From: JAGVSV01 sp040766135
GTDB taxonomy: Bacteria > Bacillota > Clostridia > Christensenellales > Aristaeellaceae
Reading direction: 5' to 3'
Length of the DNA: 64,000 nt
Assembly (NCBI GenBank): GCA_040766135.1
Contig: JAXGRA010000004.1
Location: forward strand, 124,001 to 188,000
Below are positions 26,701 to 34,804 of this stretch, in pieces. The translations under genes and the position numbers were made by a program. Within the stretch, counting starts at the first letter, position 1. The number at the start of each line of letters is the position of its first letter. The notes under the pieces were generated by a model, which ran no database searches, had not been told where the DNA came from, and saw nothing but the letters and a program-made list of their open reading frames with translations.

Positions 26701-27279
26701 ATCGTTGAGCCGGGTCAGGTTTTCACGCGTGCGGGCCAGCTTGCGCTCAGCCTCATCCTTGCGCGCGCGGTAGGTGACAATACCCGCCGCTTCCTCAAAC
26801 ACCATGCGGCGATCATCGCCGTTGTTGGACAAGATATCATCAATACGCCCCTGCCCAATCAAGGAATATCCGTCGCGGCCAATGCCGGTATCGCGAAACA
26901 GCTCAACAATATCCCGCAAGCGGCAGCTGGCTTTGTTGAGGAAATATTCGCCCTCCCCGTTGCGGTATACGCGGCGTGTAACCGAAACTTCCGCATAGGG
27001 AGAGTTGAGCGCCCTGTCCTGATTATCAAACGTCAGGGACACCTCGCAATAGTTCATGGCTTTCCGCGTCTGCGTGCCGCCAAAGATGACGTCCTCCATG
27101 CGCGCGCCGCGCAGCATTTTGGCGCTTTGTTCCCCCAACACCCAGCGCACGGCATCGGCAATATTGCTTTTACCCGAACCGTTGGGGCCCACAATGCCGG
27201 TGATGCCCTCATTGAAGCGAATCTCCGTGCGGTGCGGGAAGGATTTGAAGCCATACAGCTCCACACTGTTAAGCTTCAT
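23719..27279 (-). CDS. smc: Chromosome segregation SMC ATPase
   Basis: Condensin-type ATPase that compacts and separates chromosomes. At 1186 residues it has the standard plan. The N-terminal half of the head carries Walker A (GPNGSGKSNI near residue 32). A long coiled coil rich in Gln, Glu and Ala follows, then a hinge near residues 510-680 ('YGVVARLISVPERYETAI'), a return coil, and the C-terminal head with the signature 'LLSGGERALTA' and Walker B 'CVLDEIEAALDD'. The gene overlaps the end of rnc by 11 bases. The partners ScpA and ScpB are not in the window. Confidence 0.98.
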   Translation of the reverse strand: MKLNSVELYGFKSFPHRTEIRFNEGITGIVGPNGSGKSNIADAVRWVLGEQSAKMLRGARMEDVIFGGTQTRKAMNYCEVSLTFDNQDRALNSPYAEVSVTRRVYRNGEGEYFLNKASCRLRDIVELFRDTGIGRDGYSLIGQGRIDDILSNNGDDRRMVFEEAAGIVTYRARKDEAERKLARTRENLTRLNDILSEVTARLAPLAEQSEKAQRYIVLAGELKDLEINIFLVRYDNLKTRSQTLQRQTEELSRVLAQQEEEVQASLRQRDSLEAELSLADEDVSAARAAQDTLRERLHEAQNDITRAQAQADAMDQDLARSHEAQQDTQQRLGDMKHALEAGNQDTQKVDAQVAEAREVSQQADAALAEALLLAEEAETALNAHREKILDAVNRMSDVKSRQARQQAMLVQMEQQQEQLLASAAQIREEQERLADTLTEAEQVLAHTISGLDEMIAVEQALAQQTTQARQRMEQGQTKLADASTQLRVMENQLAMLDNMAREYEGYNQAVKRALAFAGDDPDVYGVVARLISVPERYETAIDMALGGTLQHIVTEDEDAAKRMIDYLRTNRLGRTTFLPISAVRGRTLSREEERLLSLRGCLGVACELISYDSRFEGVMRSILGRILIADNLDNAIQISRAGRQNISVVTLEGDLLRAGGAMTGGTAQSRTVSLLGRERELVERRQAIAEARDELGKLKDSQHALEQEMEQNARAWAEQQAQVQDERIAVARDTERRNKAREALEACTARLEQAEDALEQLRQAVSDVSQDLQQVSDESRGATMDRESMDALTEQLQQALAEARRHADDLRAVATQRAADLAQQEHRWDLLVRDRERLTREINALEQMAARSSVQSDSARQQREQLMQDIADKQTQLDALTQQTDAATRRVNDLEAKRREKAAAQRDCALALDQLHVAREQNRDKLHRNELLLARLDGEATALSERLFASYELTYEGANELRAEGRFEVGAAEKQAAQLKETIRELGSINLDAVTEYDEVLARHQEMTIQRDDTIKAENDLMQLIDQLLQDMARQFTAEFDKLNTYFSETFERLFGGGHAELRLADPSRPLDCDIEIAAQPPGKKLQLLSLLSGGERALTAIAILFAMLKLKPTPFCVLDEIEAALDDANIGCFADYLREYSQTTQFIVITHRKGTMEQCDALYGVSMEEKGISSMISVNLQDYAV

Positions 27280-27922
27280 GCGTGCCCTCTCTTAGTTGCG
27301 CCAACGCATCGCGCGCAGCTTGCTGCTCCGCCGCTTTCTTGCTGCGGCCCTGGGCCTGTGCCAGCACCCGGTTGTCCACCAGCACCTGCACCTGAAAAAC
27401 GCGCTCATGCGGGGGGCCGTCCTCGCCCACCACCTGATAGACAGGCACATCGCGCCCTTGTGCTTGCAGCCATTCCTGCAGGGCACTTTTATCATCCACC
27501 GGGCGCAGGGCGGTCAAATTAATGGGCAGCCACAAGCGCTCAAAAAAAATGCGTACAGCATCCAGTCCGCCGTCCAGCCAGATAGCAGCCAGCACCGCTT
27601 CCATCGCAGCAGAGATAATGCTGGGCCGTGTGCGGCCGCCGTTGCGGGCGCACTCGTCCGTCATGATGATATGATCGGCTAAGCTGATTTTACGGGCAGC
27701 GGCCACCAGCGCGGCTTCCTTGACCATCGCTGCGCGCAGGCGCGTCATATCGCCCTCCGGCAGCGCAGGTTTTAAAGCATACAAAGCATGGCTGGCACAA
27801 AACTCCAGCACCGCATCGCCCAAAAACTCAAGGCGTTGATTATGCTCCTTCCCCATGGAGGGGTGTGTCAGGGCTTGTGTCAGCAGCGCCGGATTACGAA
27901 AAGTATAGCCCATCGATTTCAT
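27269..27922 (-). CDS. rnc: Ribonuclease III
   Basis: Double-strand-specific endonuclease that processes rRNA precursors and other structured RNAs. The catalytic domain has the signature 'RLEFLGDAVLEF' (near residue 38 of the chosen start). A C-terminal double-stranded-RNA-binding domain ends 'GRSKKAAEQQAARDALAQL'. The frame is open upstream to 28012, but that part covers the end of acpP and a terminator hairpin. The ATG at 27922, or a second at 27913, gives a normal-length enzyme of about 217 residues. No strong ribosome site is visible before either. It is likely to cut the rRNA processing stems and the 23S insertion found at 52-57 kb. Confidence 0.93.
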   Translation of the reverse strand: MKSMGYTFRNPALLTQALTHPSMGKEHNQRLEFLGDAVLEFCASHALYALKPALPEGDMTRLRAAMVKEAALVAAARKISLADHIIMTDECARNGGRTRPSIISAAMEAVLAAIWLDGGLDAVRIFFERLWLPINLTALRPVDDKSALQEWLQAQGRDVPVYQVVGEDGPPHERVFQVQVLVDNRVLAQAQGRSKKAAEQQAARDALAQLREGTHEA

Positions 27923-27934
27923 CAGCGTATCATT

Positions 27935-27963
27935 AAAAAGCTGCCGCCTGTTGTTGCGGCAGC
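27935..27963 (-). terminator. Intrinsic terminator between acpP and rnc
   Basis: On the minus strand GCTGCCGC, an eight-base loop and GCGGCAGC are followed by a T5 run. It lies after the acpP stop and only 12 bases before the rnc start, so rnc, smc and ftsY may depend on read-through. Confidence 0.85.
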
Positions 27964-27980
27964 CATTGTCTTCCAGCAAC

Positions 27981-28211
27981 TTACTTTTGTTTTTCCTCAA
28001 TATAGTCAACAACGTCGCCCACTGTCTTGAGCGAGGTGATTGCGCTGTCCTCTACCTGCATGCCGTATTGATCCTCCAGGTCCATGATCAGCACCATAAC
28101 ATTGGCGCTGTCCGCCCCCAGATCCTCCACCAGCTTGGCATCGCGGGTGATCTTGCTGAGATCCACCTTGAGTTGATCTGCAATCATCTTGGCTACTGTT
28201 TCAAATACCAT
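27981..28211 (-). CDS. acpP: Acyl carrier protein
   Basis: Small acidic carrier of fatty-acyl intermediates, 76 residues. The phosphopantetheine-accepting serine lies in 'EDLGADSANVMVLIMDLED' near residue 36. The usual D-S-L reads D-S-A here, a mild variation. It lies between plsX and rnc on the minus strand. The ATG at 28211 has a strong AAGGAGAAC site; longer in-frame sequence upstream is the shadow of plsX. An intrinsic terminator follows directly. Confidence 0.97.
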   Translation of the reverse strand: MVFETVAKMIADQLKVDLSKITRDAKLVEDLGADSANVMVLIMDLEDQYGMQVEDSAITSLKTVGDVVDYIEEKQK

Positions 28212-28224
28212 AATGTTCTCCTTC

Positions 28225-29232
28225 CTATGCGTTAATTTTTTCATCAATGATGCGGGCAACATTGCCCTGCACCATATGAACGGCCTGTCGGATGGCGCTT
28301 TCAAACGCCTTGGCATTGCTGCTGCCGTGGGCCTTGACCACGCTGCCTGCTACGCCCAGCAGCGGCGCGCCACCCACCTCGGAATAATCCATGTGTTTTT
28401 TCACCCGTGAAAAAGCAGGCTTGGCCAGCAGGGCTCCCATCTTGCTGCGGGTATCGGCCAATAACTCTTGCTTGATGATTTTCAGCAAGGTTTCAGACAC
28501 ACCCTCCATAAACTTCAGGATGAGGTTGCCGTTAAAGCCATCGCATACCACCACATCGGCTCTATCTTGGGTGATATAGCGCGCCTCGATATTGCCCACA
28601 AAGTTAAAATCCGCCTGCTGCATCAGGGGGTAGGTATCTTTATACAGCGCGTTGCCCTTTTCGGGCTCCTCGCCAATGTTGACCAGGCCCACGCGCGGGT
28701 TTTTAACGCCCATCACGTGCTGCATGTAGATATCGCCCATGATGCCAAACTGCACCAGATAATCAGGCCTGCAATCCACATTGGCCCCACAGTCTATCAG
28801 CAGAAAGCTGCCTTTGCCATTGGGCAAAAGCGGAGCCAATGCAGGACGCTCCACACCTTTGACACGGCCTAAGCGCAGCATGCCGCCCAGCAGCACTGCA
28901 CCGGTGGAACCGGCCGACACAAAGCCATCGGTTTCGCCGGAGCGCACCGACAGCATGCCTTCAACAATGGCCGAACGTTTTTTCTGCCGGATGGCAATGG
29001 CTGGGGCATCGTGGTTGGTGATGACTTCGGGTGTATCGCGCAATTGAAGCCGCGCGGCCACGTCCCCTGCATCGGCTACCAGGCCTTCCAGCACACGGAT
29101 ATCCCCACCCAGCGTAAGCTTTAAATCAGGATCGGCACGCAACGCAGCAATGCTGCCCGCAACCTGGGCTGCCGGTGCATGGTCGCCGCCCGTAGCATCT
29201 ACAAACAAATGAACCAACTTGCCACCTGCCAT
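28225..29232 (-). CDS. plsX: Phosphate acyltransferase PlsX
   Basis: Makes acyl-phosphate from acyl-ACP for the first step of phospholipid synthesis. About 335 residues. The N-terminal 'VDATGGDHAPAAQVAGS' is the family signature, followed by 'MLRLGRVKGVERPALAP', 'LIDCGANVDCRPDYL' and 'VVCDGFNGNLILKFMEG'. The start is uncertain: ATG at 29232 lacks a ribosome site, while an AGGTGG stretch lies before TTG codons at 29217 and 29208; the last would give the usual short N-terminus (M)FVDATGGDHAP. It is followed 13 bases later by acpP. A promoter overlapping an inverted repeat lies upstream, suggesting repression. Confidence 0.95.
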   Translation of the reverse strand: MAGGKLVHLFVDATGGDHAPAAQVAGSIAALRADPDLKLTLGGDIRVLEGLVADAGDVAARLQLRDTPEVITNHDAPAIAIRQKKRSAIVEGMLSVRSGETDGFVSAGSTGAVLLGGMLRLGRVKGVERPALAPLLPNGKGSFLLIDCGANVDCRPDYLVQFGIMGDIYMQHVMGVKNPRVGLVNIGEEPEKGNALYKDTYPLMQQADFNFVGNIEARYITQDRADVVVCDGFNGNLILKFMEGVSETLLKIIKQELLADTRSKMGALLAKPAFSRVKKHMDYSEVGGAPLLGVAGSVVKAHGSSNAKAFESAIRQAVHMVQGNVARIIDEKINA

Positions 29233-29242
29233 GGAACAATAA

Positions 29243-29265
29243 TGCGATAGACAATGCCTATCGCA
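29243..29265. promoter_or_regulatory. Inverted-repeat operator candidate at the plsX promoter
   Basis: TGCGATAG (29243-29250), a seven-base spacer and CTATCGCA (29258-29265) form a perfect 8+8 inverted repeat. On the minus strand it begins three bases after the -10 box and covers the expected transcription start of plsX. It does not match the FapR operator consensus I know. Confidence 0.6.
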
Positions 29266-29268
29266 CAA

Positions 29269-29297
29269 ATAGTATCATAATCACCCTTTGTACACAA
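29269..29297 (-). promoter_or_regulatory. Sigma-A-like promoter of plsX-acpP
   Basis: TTGTGT (29297-29292), 17 bases and TACTAT (29274-29269) on the minus strand, just at the end of the ftsK gene. The inverted repeat follows directly. Confidence 0.6.
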
Positions 29298-29300
29298 GCG

Positions 29301-32150
29301 TTAGAGATCGCCCTGCATGTTGGCGTACTCCTCCCTTGTAATGAGGGTTTTGCGGGCCTTGGTGCCTTCATTGCCGCTGATGATGCCGCGGCGATCCATT
29401 TCGTCAATCAACCGTCCGGCACGGCCATAGCCTACGCGCAGCACGCGCTGCAGCATGCTGATGGACATCTGCCCCGCCTCCACCGCCATTTCAATGGCCT
29501 TGGGCAGCAGCTCGTCAAACTCCGCACTGTCCGCATCATCGGCCGCAAGACTGCCATTGCCATTGGATTCGTTTCCGCCCTTTTCAATGTGCTCCATGAT
29601 GTCCAAGTTGTAGTTTGGTGTATTGTGGCTCTTGACATACTCCACCACACGGCTTACATCCGCATCAGTGGTCAGGCAGCCCTGCACACGTTTGGGCGAG
29701 GAATAGTTGCGCGGCAAATACAGCATATCGCCAAAGCCTAACAATTTTTCAGCGCCAGGGCCGTCCAATATCGTGCGGCTGTCCACCAAGGAACTTACCT
29801 GAAACGCAATGCGGCTGGGGATATTGGCCTTGATAACGCCGGTAATAACGTCCACCGATGGGCGCTGCGTGGCCAGGATTAAGCAAATGCCTGCCGCGCG
29901 CGCCTTGGCGGTGATGCGCTTGATATGCTCATCGATGACCTTGCCGGAGGTAGCCATCAGGTCGGCCATTTCATCTACAATAACAATCAGCTTAGACAGT
30001 TTTTCTTCGTCCGATCCCATCTTAGCGTTGTAAGCATCCACGTTGCGCGTACCGGTTTTTTGCAGTTTCTGGTATCGTTCATCCATCTCCTGGCATACCC
30101 ATTCCAGCGCACTCACAGCCTTCTTGGGGTCGGTAATGACAGGCAGCAGCAAGTGCGGTATGTCGTTATAGGGCTGTAGTTCCACATACTTGGGATCCAC
30201 CAGAATCAAGCGCACAGCATCCGGCGATGCACAATACAAAAGGCTGGTGATAATGCTGTTAATGCACACAGATTTACCGCTGCCGGTGGCACCGGCAATG
30301 AGCAAATGCGGCATGTCCATCAGGTCGCACAGCACCGGGGTGCCCGTGATATCAAGGCCCAGCGCCACGGTGGTGGGGGTCTTGGCCTCGCGCATTTTCT
30401 GGCTTTCCAGCACCTCGCGCAGATATACGGGGGTGGACTTATCGTTGGACACCTCAATGCCAATCAACCGTGTACCGGGAATGGGGATTTCAGCACGTGC
30501 AGGCGACTTGGACAACAATTCCATGGAAACATTGTCCATTACATTGCGCAAACGGCTGACATTGACCCCCTCGGCCAGCCGGATGGCAAAGCGTGTAACC
30601 GCCGGGCCACGCACTACCTGATGCAGCTGTGCGCTGATATTGAAATTCTCCAGCGTTTGGATCAGATTCTCTGCGCGGGCCTGATCAGCCTCGGTTGTAT
30701 CAGTGTCTTGATTGGCCGGAGGCTCCGTCAGCAGCCGGAAAGGCGGGCGCTCATAGTTGCTGCCCGTCCATTGCAGCTGCATGTGTTTGCGCTGCGTACC
30801 ATCCACCATGCCATCCATACGGCGTTCGCCTGTGCTGGCAGCAGCCAGCGGATTGACTGGTATACGCTTGCCGGTCAGGGGTACGGCCGGCGCGGTGTTT
30901 ACCTCACGCACAGGTGCGTTGCGAACCGGCGCAGGGGCCGGCACAGGTTGAGGTTGAATAGGTTTACTGGCCGCAGCAGCAGTTTTCGTAGCAGCAGGAA
31001 CAGGTGCAGCGGGCTTTTGCGTTTCAACTGCTGGTGCCGGCTGCGGTGGTGTTATGGGGGTTTCCACAACAGGAGCAGGCTGTGGAACGGGCTCCTGCTG
31101 CACAACAGGCGCCGCAGGGACAACGGTGGTTGAACGCTGCTCATGCGCAGGCTGTGAAGTAACCGGTATACGGGGCGCTTCAGGCCCTGCTTGCGATGTA
31201 GCAGCCGGACGGGCGGATGGGACAACTTCCGCATAGGTAACTACAGCGCCTTGCTGTATCGGAATAAATCCATTGTCATCCTCTTCCATGTCCTCCTCAT
31301 AAGAAGGAACAGGCTGTGGCGGCGTATAAGCGGGAATAGGTATGCTGCGCTGTGCCGGGGCAGGCTGCTGGGGCACCGGCTCCTCTGCAACCGGTGCAGC
31401 AGGCGTTATTTCAGGAGAGGCCGCAACCGGGGCATCCGCCTGCTCCGTTGCAGGCTGTGCCACCGGATCCATGCCAAGCACAGGTACTTGCTGGGGAGCT
31501 CCCTCCTTTGGCTGGCGACGTGCCCGGCGCGCATCCAAGGCACGAATCAGCGAGGCAGGGGTGCGCCGTATCATGCCAAAGAACAGCGAAATCATCGCTA
31601 AAATAAGCAGCACAAGGCTCCAAGTGGTACCTGCTAATCGCCATAGTGGATACGCTAGCACCATGCCGAGCCAGCCGCCGCCGGGCACCGGGGTCATGGT
31701 ATCGCCATAGCGCCGGAAAGCCAGCGATATATATGCACTGTATCCGCCAGGGTCCTGTACGGGCAGATAGTTTTTGTTCACCTTATGTGTATAATCCATC
31801 AGCGACCCAAAGCCCTGCACATTGGTACACAGTGTAACGGTCGCCCCCAAACACATATAAAACACAAAGGATAACACAAACGCCCGGAAGGACACATATC
31901 GCCGGGATGAGAGCACCAACAAGGCCCCCAGCCACAGCACCAGCACAGGCACCACAGGGTACAGCAACCCGCCTAAGCCAAGGGATACATACAAAAACCA
32001 GCGCAGCGAGGCTGAGGTGGTCTGCTGAAATAAGCCCACCAGCAGGCCGATACCAAAGGCTATCAGCACAATGCCAACCGACAGTGAAAGAAGCCCCCCA
32101 CGGTCCGTAGACCGGAGGGCGGGTTTCGTTGTTCTGCGTGCACTGGACAA
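29301..32150 (-). CDS. FtsK/SpoIIIE-family DNA translocase
   Basis: Membrane-anchored hexameric DNA pump for chromosome segregation at division or sporulation. The 949-residue protein has about four membrane helices in the first 200 residues. A long Pro/Ala/Val/Gln-rich linker runs from about 215 to 440, and the motor follows, with Walker A 'IAGATGSGKSVCINS' and Walker B 'LIVIVDEMADLMA'. A winged-helix gamma domain ends the protein ('SISMLQRVLRVGYGRAGRLIDEM'), which reads orienting DNA sequences. The start is TTG at 32150 with AGGGGG six bases upstream. It follows the secreted-protein gene by 14 bases. FtsK and SpoIIIE cannot be told apart from sequence alone. Confidence 0.95.
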   Translation of the reverse strand: MSSARRTTKPALRSTDRGGLLSLSVGIVLIAFGIGLLVGLFQQTTSASLRWFLYVSLGLGGLLYPVVPVLVLWLGALLVLSSRRYVSFRAFVLSFVFYMCLGATVTLCTNVQGFGSLMDYTHKVNKNYLPVQDPGGYSAYISLAFRRYGDTMTPVPGGGWLGMVLAYPLWRLAGTTWSLVLLILAMISLFFGMIRRTPASLIRALDARRARRQPKEGAPQQVPVLGMDPVAQPATEQADAPVAASPEITPAAPVAEEPVPQQPAPAQRSIPIPAYTPPQPVPSYEEDMEEDDNGFIPIQQGAVVTYAEVVPSARPAATSQAGPEAPRIPVTSQPAHEQRSTTVVPAAPVVQQEPVPQPAPVVETPITPPQPAPAVETQKPAAPVPAATKTAAAASKPIQPQPVPAPAPVRNAPVREVNTAPAVPLTGKRIPVNPLAAASTGERRMDGMVDGTQRKHMQLQWTGSNYERPPFRLLTEPPANQDTDTTEADQARAENLIQTLENFNISAQLHQVVRGPAVTRFAIRLAEGVNVSRLRNVMDNVSMELLSKSPARAEIPIPGTRLIGIEVSNDKSTPVYLREVLESQKMREAKTPTTVALGLDITGTPVLCDLMDMPHLLIAGATGSGKSVCINSIITSLLYCASPDAVRLILVDPKYVELQPYNDIPHLLLPVITDPKKAVSALEWVCQEMDERYQKLQKTGTRNVDAYNAKMGSDEEKLSKLIVIVDEMADLMATSGKVIDEHIKRITAKARAAGICLILATQRPSVDVITGVIKANIPSRIAFQVSSLVDSRTILDGPGAEKLLGFGDMLYLPRNYSSPKRVQGCLTTDADVSRVVEYVKSHNTPNYNLDIMEHIEKGGNESNGNGSLAADDADSAEFDELLPKAIEMAVEAGQMSISMLQRVLRVGYGRAGRLIDEMDRRGIISGNEGTKARKTLITREEYANMQGDL

Positions 32151-32164
32151 TGATATCCCCCTGT

Positions 32165-33343
32165 TTATGGCTGTCCTGCCGAAAGATAGATAGCAGTCAG
32201 CACCTGGTCATACCCGAAGACGAGCATTAGGCTGTTTTGTCCAAATAGATACGTAAGCAATTCCCCTTCCGAGAAACCATAGGCTTCAGCCGTACCTGCA
32301 TCCATGGGCAATGTAGTGAATGGCACACCCAGCGTTTCCTCACACGCATTGCGCGTGGTAACTCCAGGGAGAAGCCCATACAGCCCCAAACGTTGCGATA
32401 CAATACCGGTCACTACTGCATCCTGTGCGTTGTCAGCATCGGAAATCACATAGGTCTGTCGAAAAATGGCATCCTCTAGGTAATGCTTTTCACCGGCAGG
32501 GAAATACTCTGTATCCAAGGGCTGCCCAAAGCGGTCAGCCAACGGCTGCACAGCCTCGCCCAGCTGCACCGGGAGCCCGGGCAGCAACCCTTCACTTACA
32601 CTATTGGCAATGTTTTGTGCGCTTTCGGGCTGCAGCATCCATGCGTCAGCTGCCAGGCCCATCAGCGCCAGCGTATGTCCCGCTTCAAAATCCCACAGTT
32701 CCGGCAATTCATGAAAGGCCAAATGTATAGCCACACCACGGCCGGACAGGCTGGTAAACTCCTCCGCCGGGTAGTAAATGGTAACGCCGGTTTTATCGGC
32801 CACAAGCCGCTCCAGCGGGGCCGGGGTTAGCATAAACGGATCCAAATATACGCTCAAGTCGGGCACAATATGCTCATCAATATATGCATCAATAACCTCC
32901 TGCGCAGCGTTGCGATCCAGGAAAACACTTTCGCCAGATATAAGCGCGCCATCAGATAGACGGAACATCATGGGTTCCATCATGCTGCCAGGACGGCCGG
33001 CAGGCATCCGCCCATGCGCTTCCATCAGCACGGTAAGCACTGAAGGCACACCAGTTTCGGGATATAATGCTGCCTGTGAAGTCACTGTCAGGCTCGTTCC
33101 GCCCTCCGTCAGAGTAGCAAGCGTCGCAGTATGATCGGCAATGCGGCCTTTTTCAAGGATGCTATTGTTGATGGCATCCTGTACAGCAGCATCAGGATGG
33201 ATAATCTGCGGATAAGAAAGAGTGCCGCCGTTCCGGGCTATTTCCTCCGTCCTAACTTCAATTTCAATAACGGGCGTGGGCTGCGCGCTGACCACCAAGG
33301 GTACGAGCAGCAAACACACCAACACACAAAGCAGCCTGCGCAC
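32165..33343 (-). CDS. Secreted protein with RsiV-like (DUF4163/DUF3298-type) domains
   Basis: A 392-residue product with a clear signal peptide (MRRLLCVLVCLLLVPLVVSA). The mature part starts with a segment like DUF4163 ('GTLSYPQIIHPDAAVQDAIN'). A DUF3298-like region follows ('FRLSDGALISGESVF', 'GVTIYYPAEEFTSLSGRGVAI'), the pair found in RsiV and PdaC-related proteins. The C-terminal third resembles nothing I know. The GTG at 33343 follows GGGAGG at the right spacing. A longer TTG start at 33367 would lie inside the -10 box, so GTG is preferred. It is probably co-transcribed with the ftsK-type gene. Function unknown; the family assignment is tentative. Confidence 0.75.
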   Translation of the reverse strand: MRRLLCVLVCLLLVPLVVSAQPTPVIEIEVRTEEIARNGGTLSYPQIIHPDAAVQDAINNSILEKGRIADHTATLATLTEGGTSLTVTSQAALYPETGVPSVLTVLMEAHGRMPAGRPGSMMEPMMFRLSDGALISGESVFLDRNAAQEVIDAYIDEHIVPDLSVYLDPFMLTPAPLERLVADKTGVTIYYPAEEFTSLSGRGVAIHLAFHELPELWDFEAGHTLALMGLAADAWMLQPESAQNIANSVSEGLLPGLPVQLGEAVQPLADRFGQPLDTEYFPAGEKHYLEDAIFRQTYVISDADNAQDAVVTGIVSQRLGLYGLLPGVTTRNACEETLGVPFTTLPMDAGTAEAYGFSEGELLTYLFGQNSLMLVFGYDQVLTAIYLSAGQP

Positions 33344-33366
33344 AAAAAACACCTCCCTTTGCCGCA

Positions 33367-33395
33367 ATTGTAGCGGAAAACGGAAGATGTTTCAA
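33367..33395 (-). promoter_or_regulatory. Sigma-A-like promoter of the secreted-protein/ftsK operon
   Basis: TTGAAA (33395-33390), 17 bases and TACAAT (33372-33367) on the minus strand. The predicted start is about 17 bases before the GTG codon at 33343, with GGGAGG in between. Confidence 0.75.
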
Positions 33396-33476
33396 GTTGG
33401 CAACAACTTTTCACATTTTTGTTACAACCATTGTTTTTTAGCAGCGTATAGATAAGACGCTCTATTCATTCCCCGA

Positions 33477-34742
33477 TTATCCGCCGTACAGCTCCTTTTG
33501 CGCCCACTCAACCAGCGTGGGTGCTTTCTTGCCCACTGCCGCCACATTGCAATGAACACCCAACGTTTTATGTGCGACACGCATGACATCCTCCGCCGTT
33601 ACGCGGCTGAGGCCACGCAGCACGGTGCTGGGCGTGCGCAGCTTGTTGCGCACTAGCAATCCGGTGCCCAGCGCTGCCATGCGATGATAGGCGCTTTCCT
33701 GCGCTAAAACATAGTTGGTCTTAATCTGTGTTTTTCCCTGCTCCAGTTCTGCCTGCGTAATGCCATCGGCCAGCAAACGAACACGCTCCTCCTCCATCTG
33801 CGCAAGGACGCTGCGCGCCTGCTTGGGGGCCGTGGCGGCATAGATTTGCAGATCGCCGCAGGTTGGGTACATGCTGGCACTGGAATAGACATTGTAGGCC
33901 ATGCCCGCGTTTTCGCGAATGCGCTGAAACAGGCGTGAGGACATGGAACCACCTAAAATATTATTGAGCACCAGCATGGCATAGGTATCCCTGCTGTTCA
34001 TCGCAAGGCCGGGATAACTTACGCTCAGATGCGTTTGCTCCGACGGCGCATCCACCGCCAGCGCCACGCGCTGGTTGGCCTGGGCGCTGGGATAAACAGC
34101 GGCCTCATTTCTTGGTTGCCAAGCATCAAAACGCTCCTTGACCAGTTCCATCACTTGTTCACGATTCATTCTTCCGGCCAGCGCCACCACGGTATTGGCC
34201 GGATGATAGTATTTTTCGCGATATGCTGTAATGGCGCTACGGTCATAGGAAGCAATGCGCTGCGCATCGCCCAGCACCGTCTGCGCCAGTGTATTTCCCT
34301 GATAGGTGGCACGGCTGATTAAATCATCCGCCACATCCTCATAGCTGTCCTGCGCCATGCGGATTTCTTCCAGCACAACATTCTTTTCCCGTGCAATATC
34401 CTCCGCATCCATTTTGGGGTGCAGTACAATTTCACTCAGCAGCCTCAGCGCCTCCGGCAGGTTTTCATCGGTCACATTGGCATAGTACATCGTCAGCGTT
34501 TTGCTGGTAGCTGCGTTGACATTGCCGCCAATCATGTCCATGCGCATGGCCAGTTCCCGGCCCGTCCAAGTATGAGAGCCTTTAAACGACATATGCTCAT
34601 TCAGATGCGACAGGCCGTTCTCGGCTTCGCTTTCCAACATAGAACCGGCTTTGACCCAAATGCCTACCGACACCGAACGCAGGTGGGCCATACGCTGCCA
34701 CACCACGCGCAAGCCATTATCCAATGTAATGATATCCGGCAT
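33477..34742 (-). CDS. M16-family zinc peptidase (processing-peptidase-like)
   Basis: Insulinase-type peptidase of the small bacterial branch often found after pnp. About 421 residues. The inverted zinc motif HLNEH lies near residue 48 ('NGLSHLNEHMSFKGS') with the downstream glutamate in 'REKNVVLEEI'. The second, non-catalytic half contains 'NNILGGSMSSRLFQRIRE', typical of the family. Standard M16 motifs read HFxEH with Phe or Leu at the second position, so this is an ordinary active-site pattern. The ATG at 34742 has a TAAGGAG site and lies after the hairpin that follows pnp; the longer frame reads through that hairpin. Substrate unknown. No signal peptide is seen. Confidence 0.92.
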   Translation of the reverse strand: MPDIITLDNGLRVVWQRMAHLRSVSVGIWVKAGSMLESEAENGLSHLNEHMSFKGSHTWTGRELAMRMDMIGGNVNAATSKTLTMYYANVTDENLPEALRLLSEIVLHPKMDAEDIAREKNVVLEEIRMAQDSYEDVADDLISRATYQGNTLAQTVLGDAQRIASYDRSAITAYREKYYHPANTVVALAGRMNREQVMELVKERFDAWQPRNEAAVYPSAQANQRVALAVDAPSEQTHLSVSYPGLAMNSRDTYAMLVLNNILGGSMSSRLFQRIRENAGMAYNVYSSASMYPTCGDLQIYAATAPKQARSVLAQMEEERVRLLADGITQAELEQGKTQIKTNYVLAQESAYHRMAALGTGLLVRNKLRTPSTVLRGLSRVTAEDVMRVAHKTLGVHCNVAAVGKKAPTLVEWAQKELYGG

Positions 34743-34761
34743 GTTTCTCCTTACAGATAAA

Positions 34762-34784
34762 CGGGGAACCGCAAGGGTTCCCCG
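34762..34784 (-). terminator. Hairpin after pnp
   Basis: CGGGGAACC, a five-base loop and GGTTCCCCG, followed on the minus strand by TTTAT. It lies between the pnp stop and the M16 start codon and may act as a leaky terminator. Confidence 0.65.
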
Positions 34785-34804
34785 CTTCATACTTAATGCG
34801 CTAA

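Noticed and set aside
27923..28012. N-terminal extension of RNase III from 28012
   Set aside because: The extension reads through the acpP stop and a terminator hairpin and would give an abnormal N-terminus.
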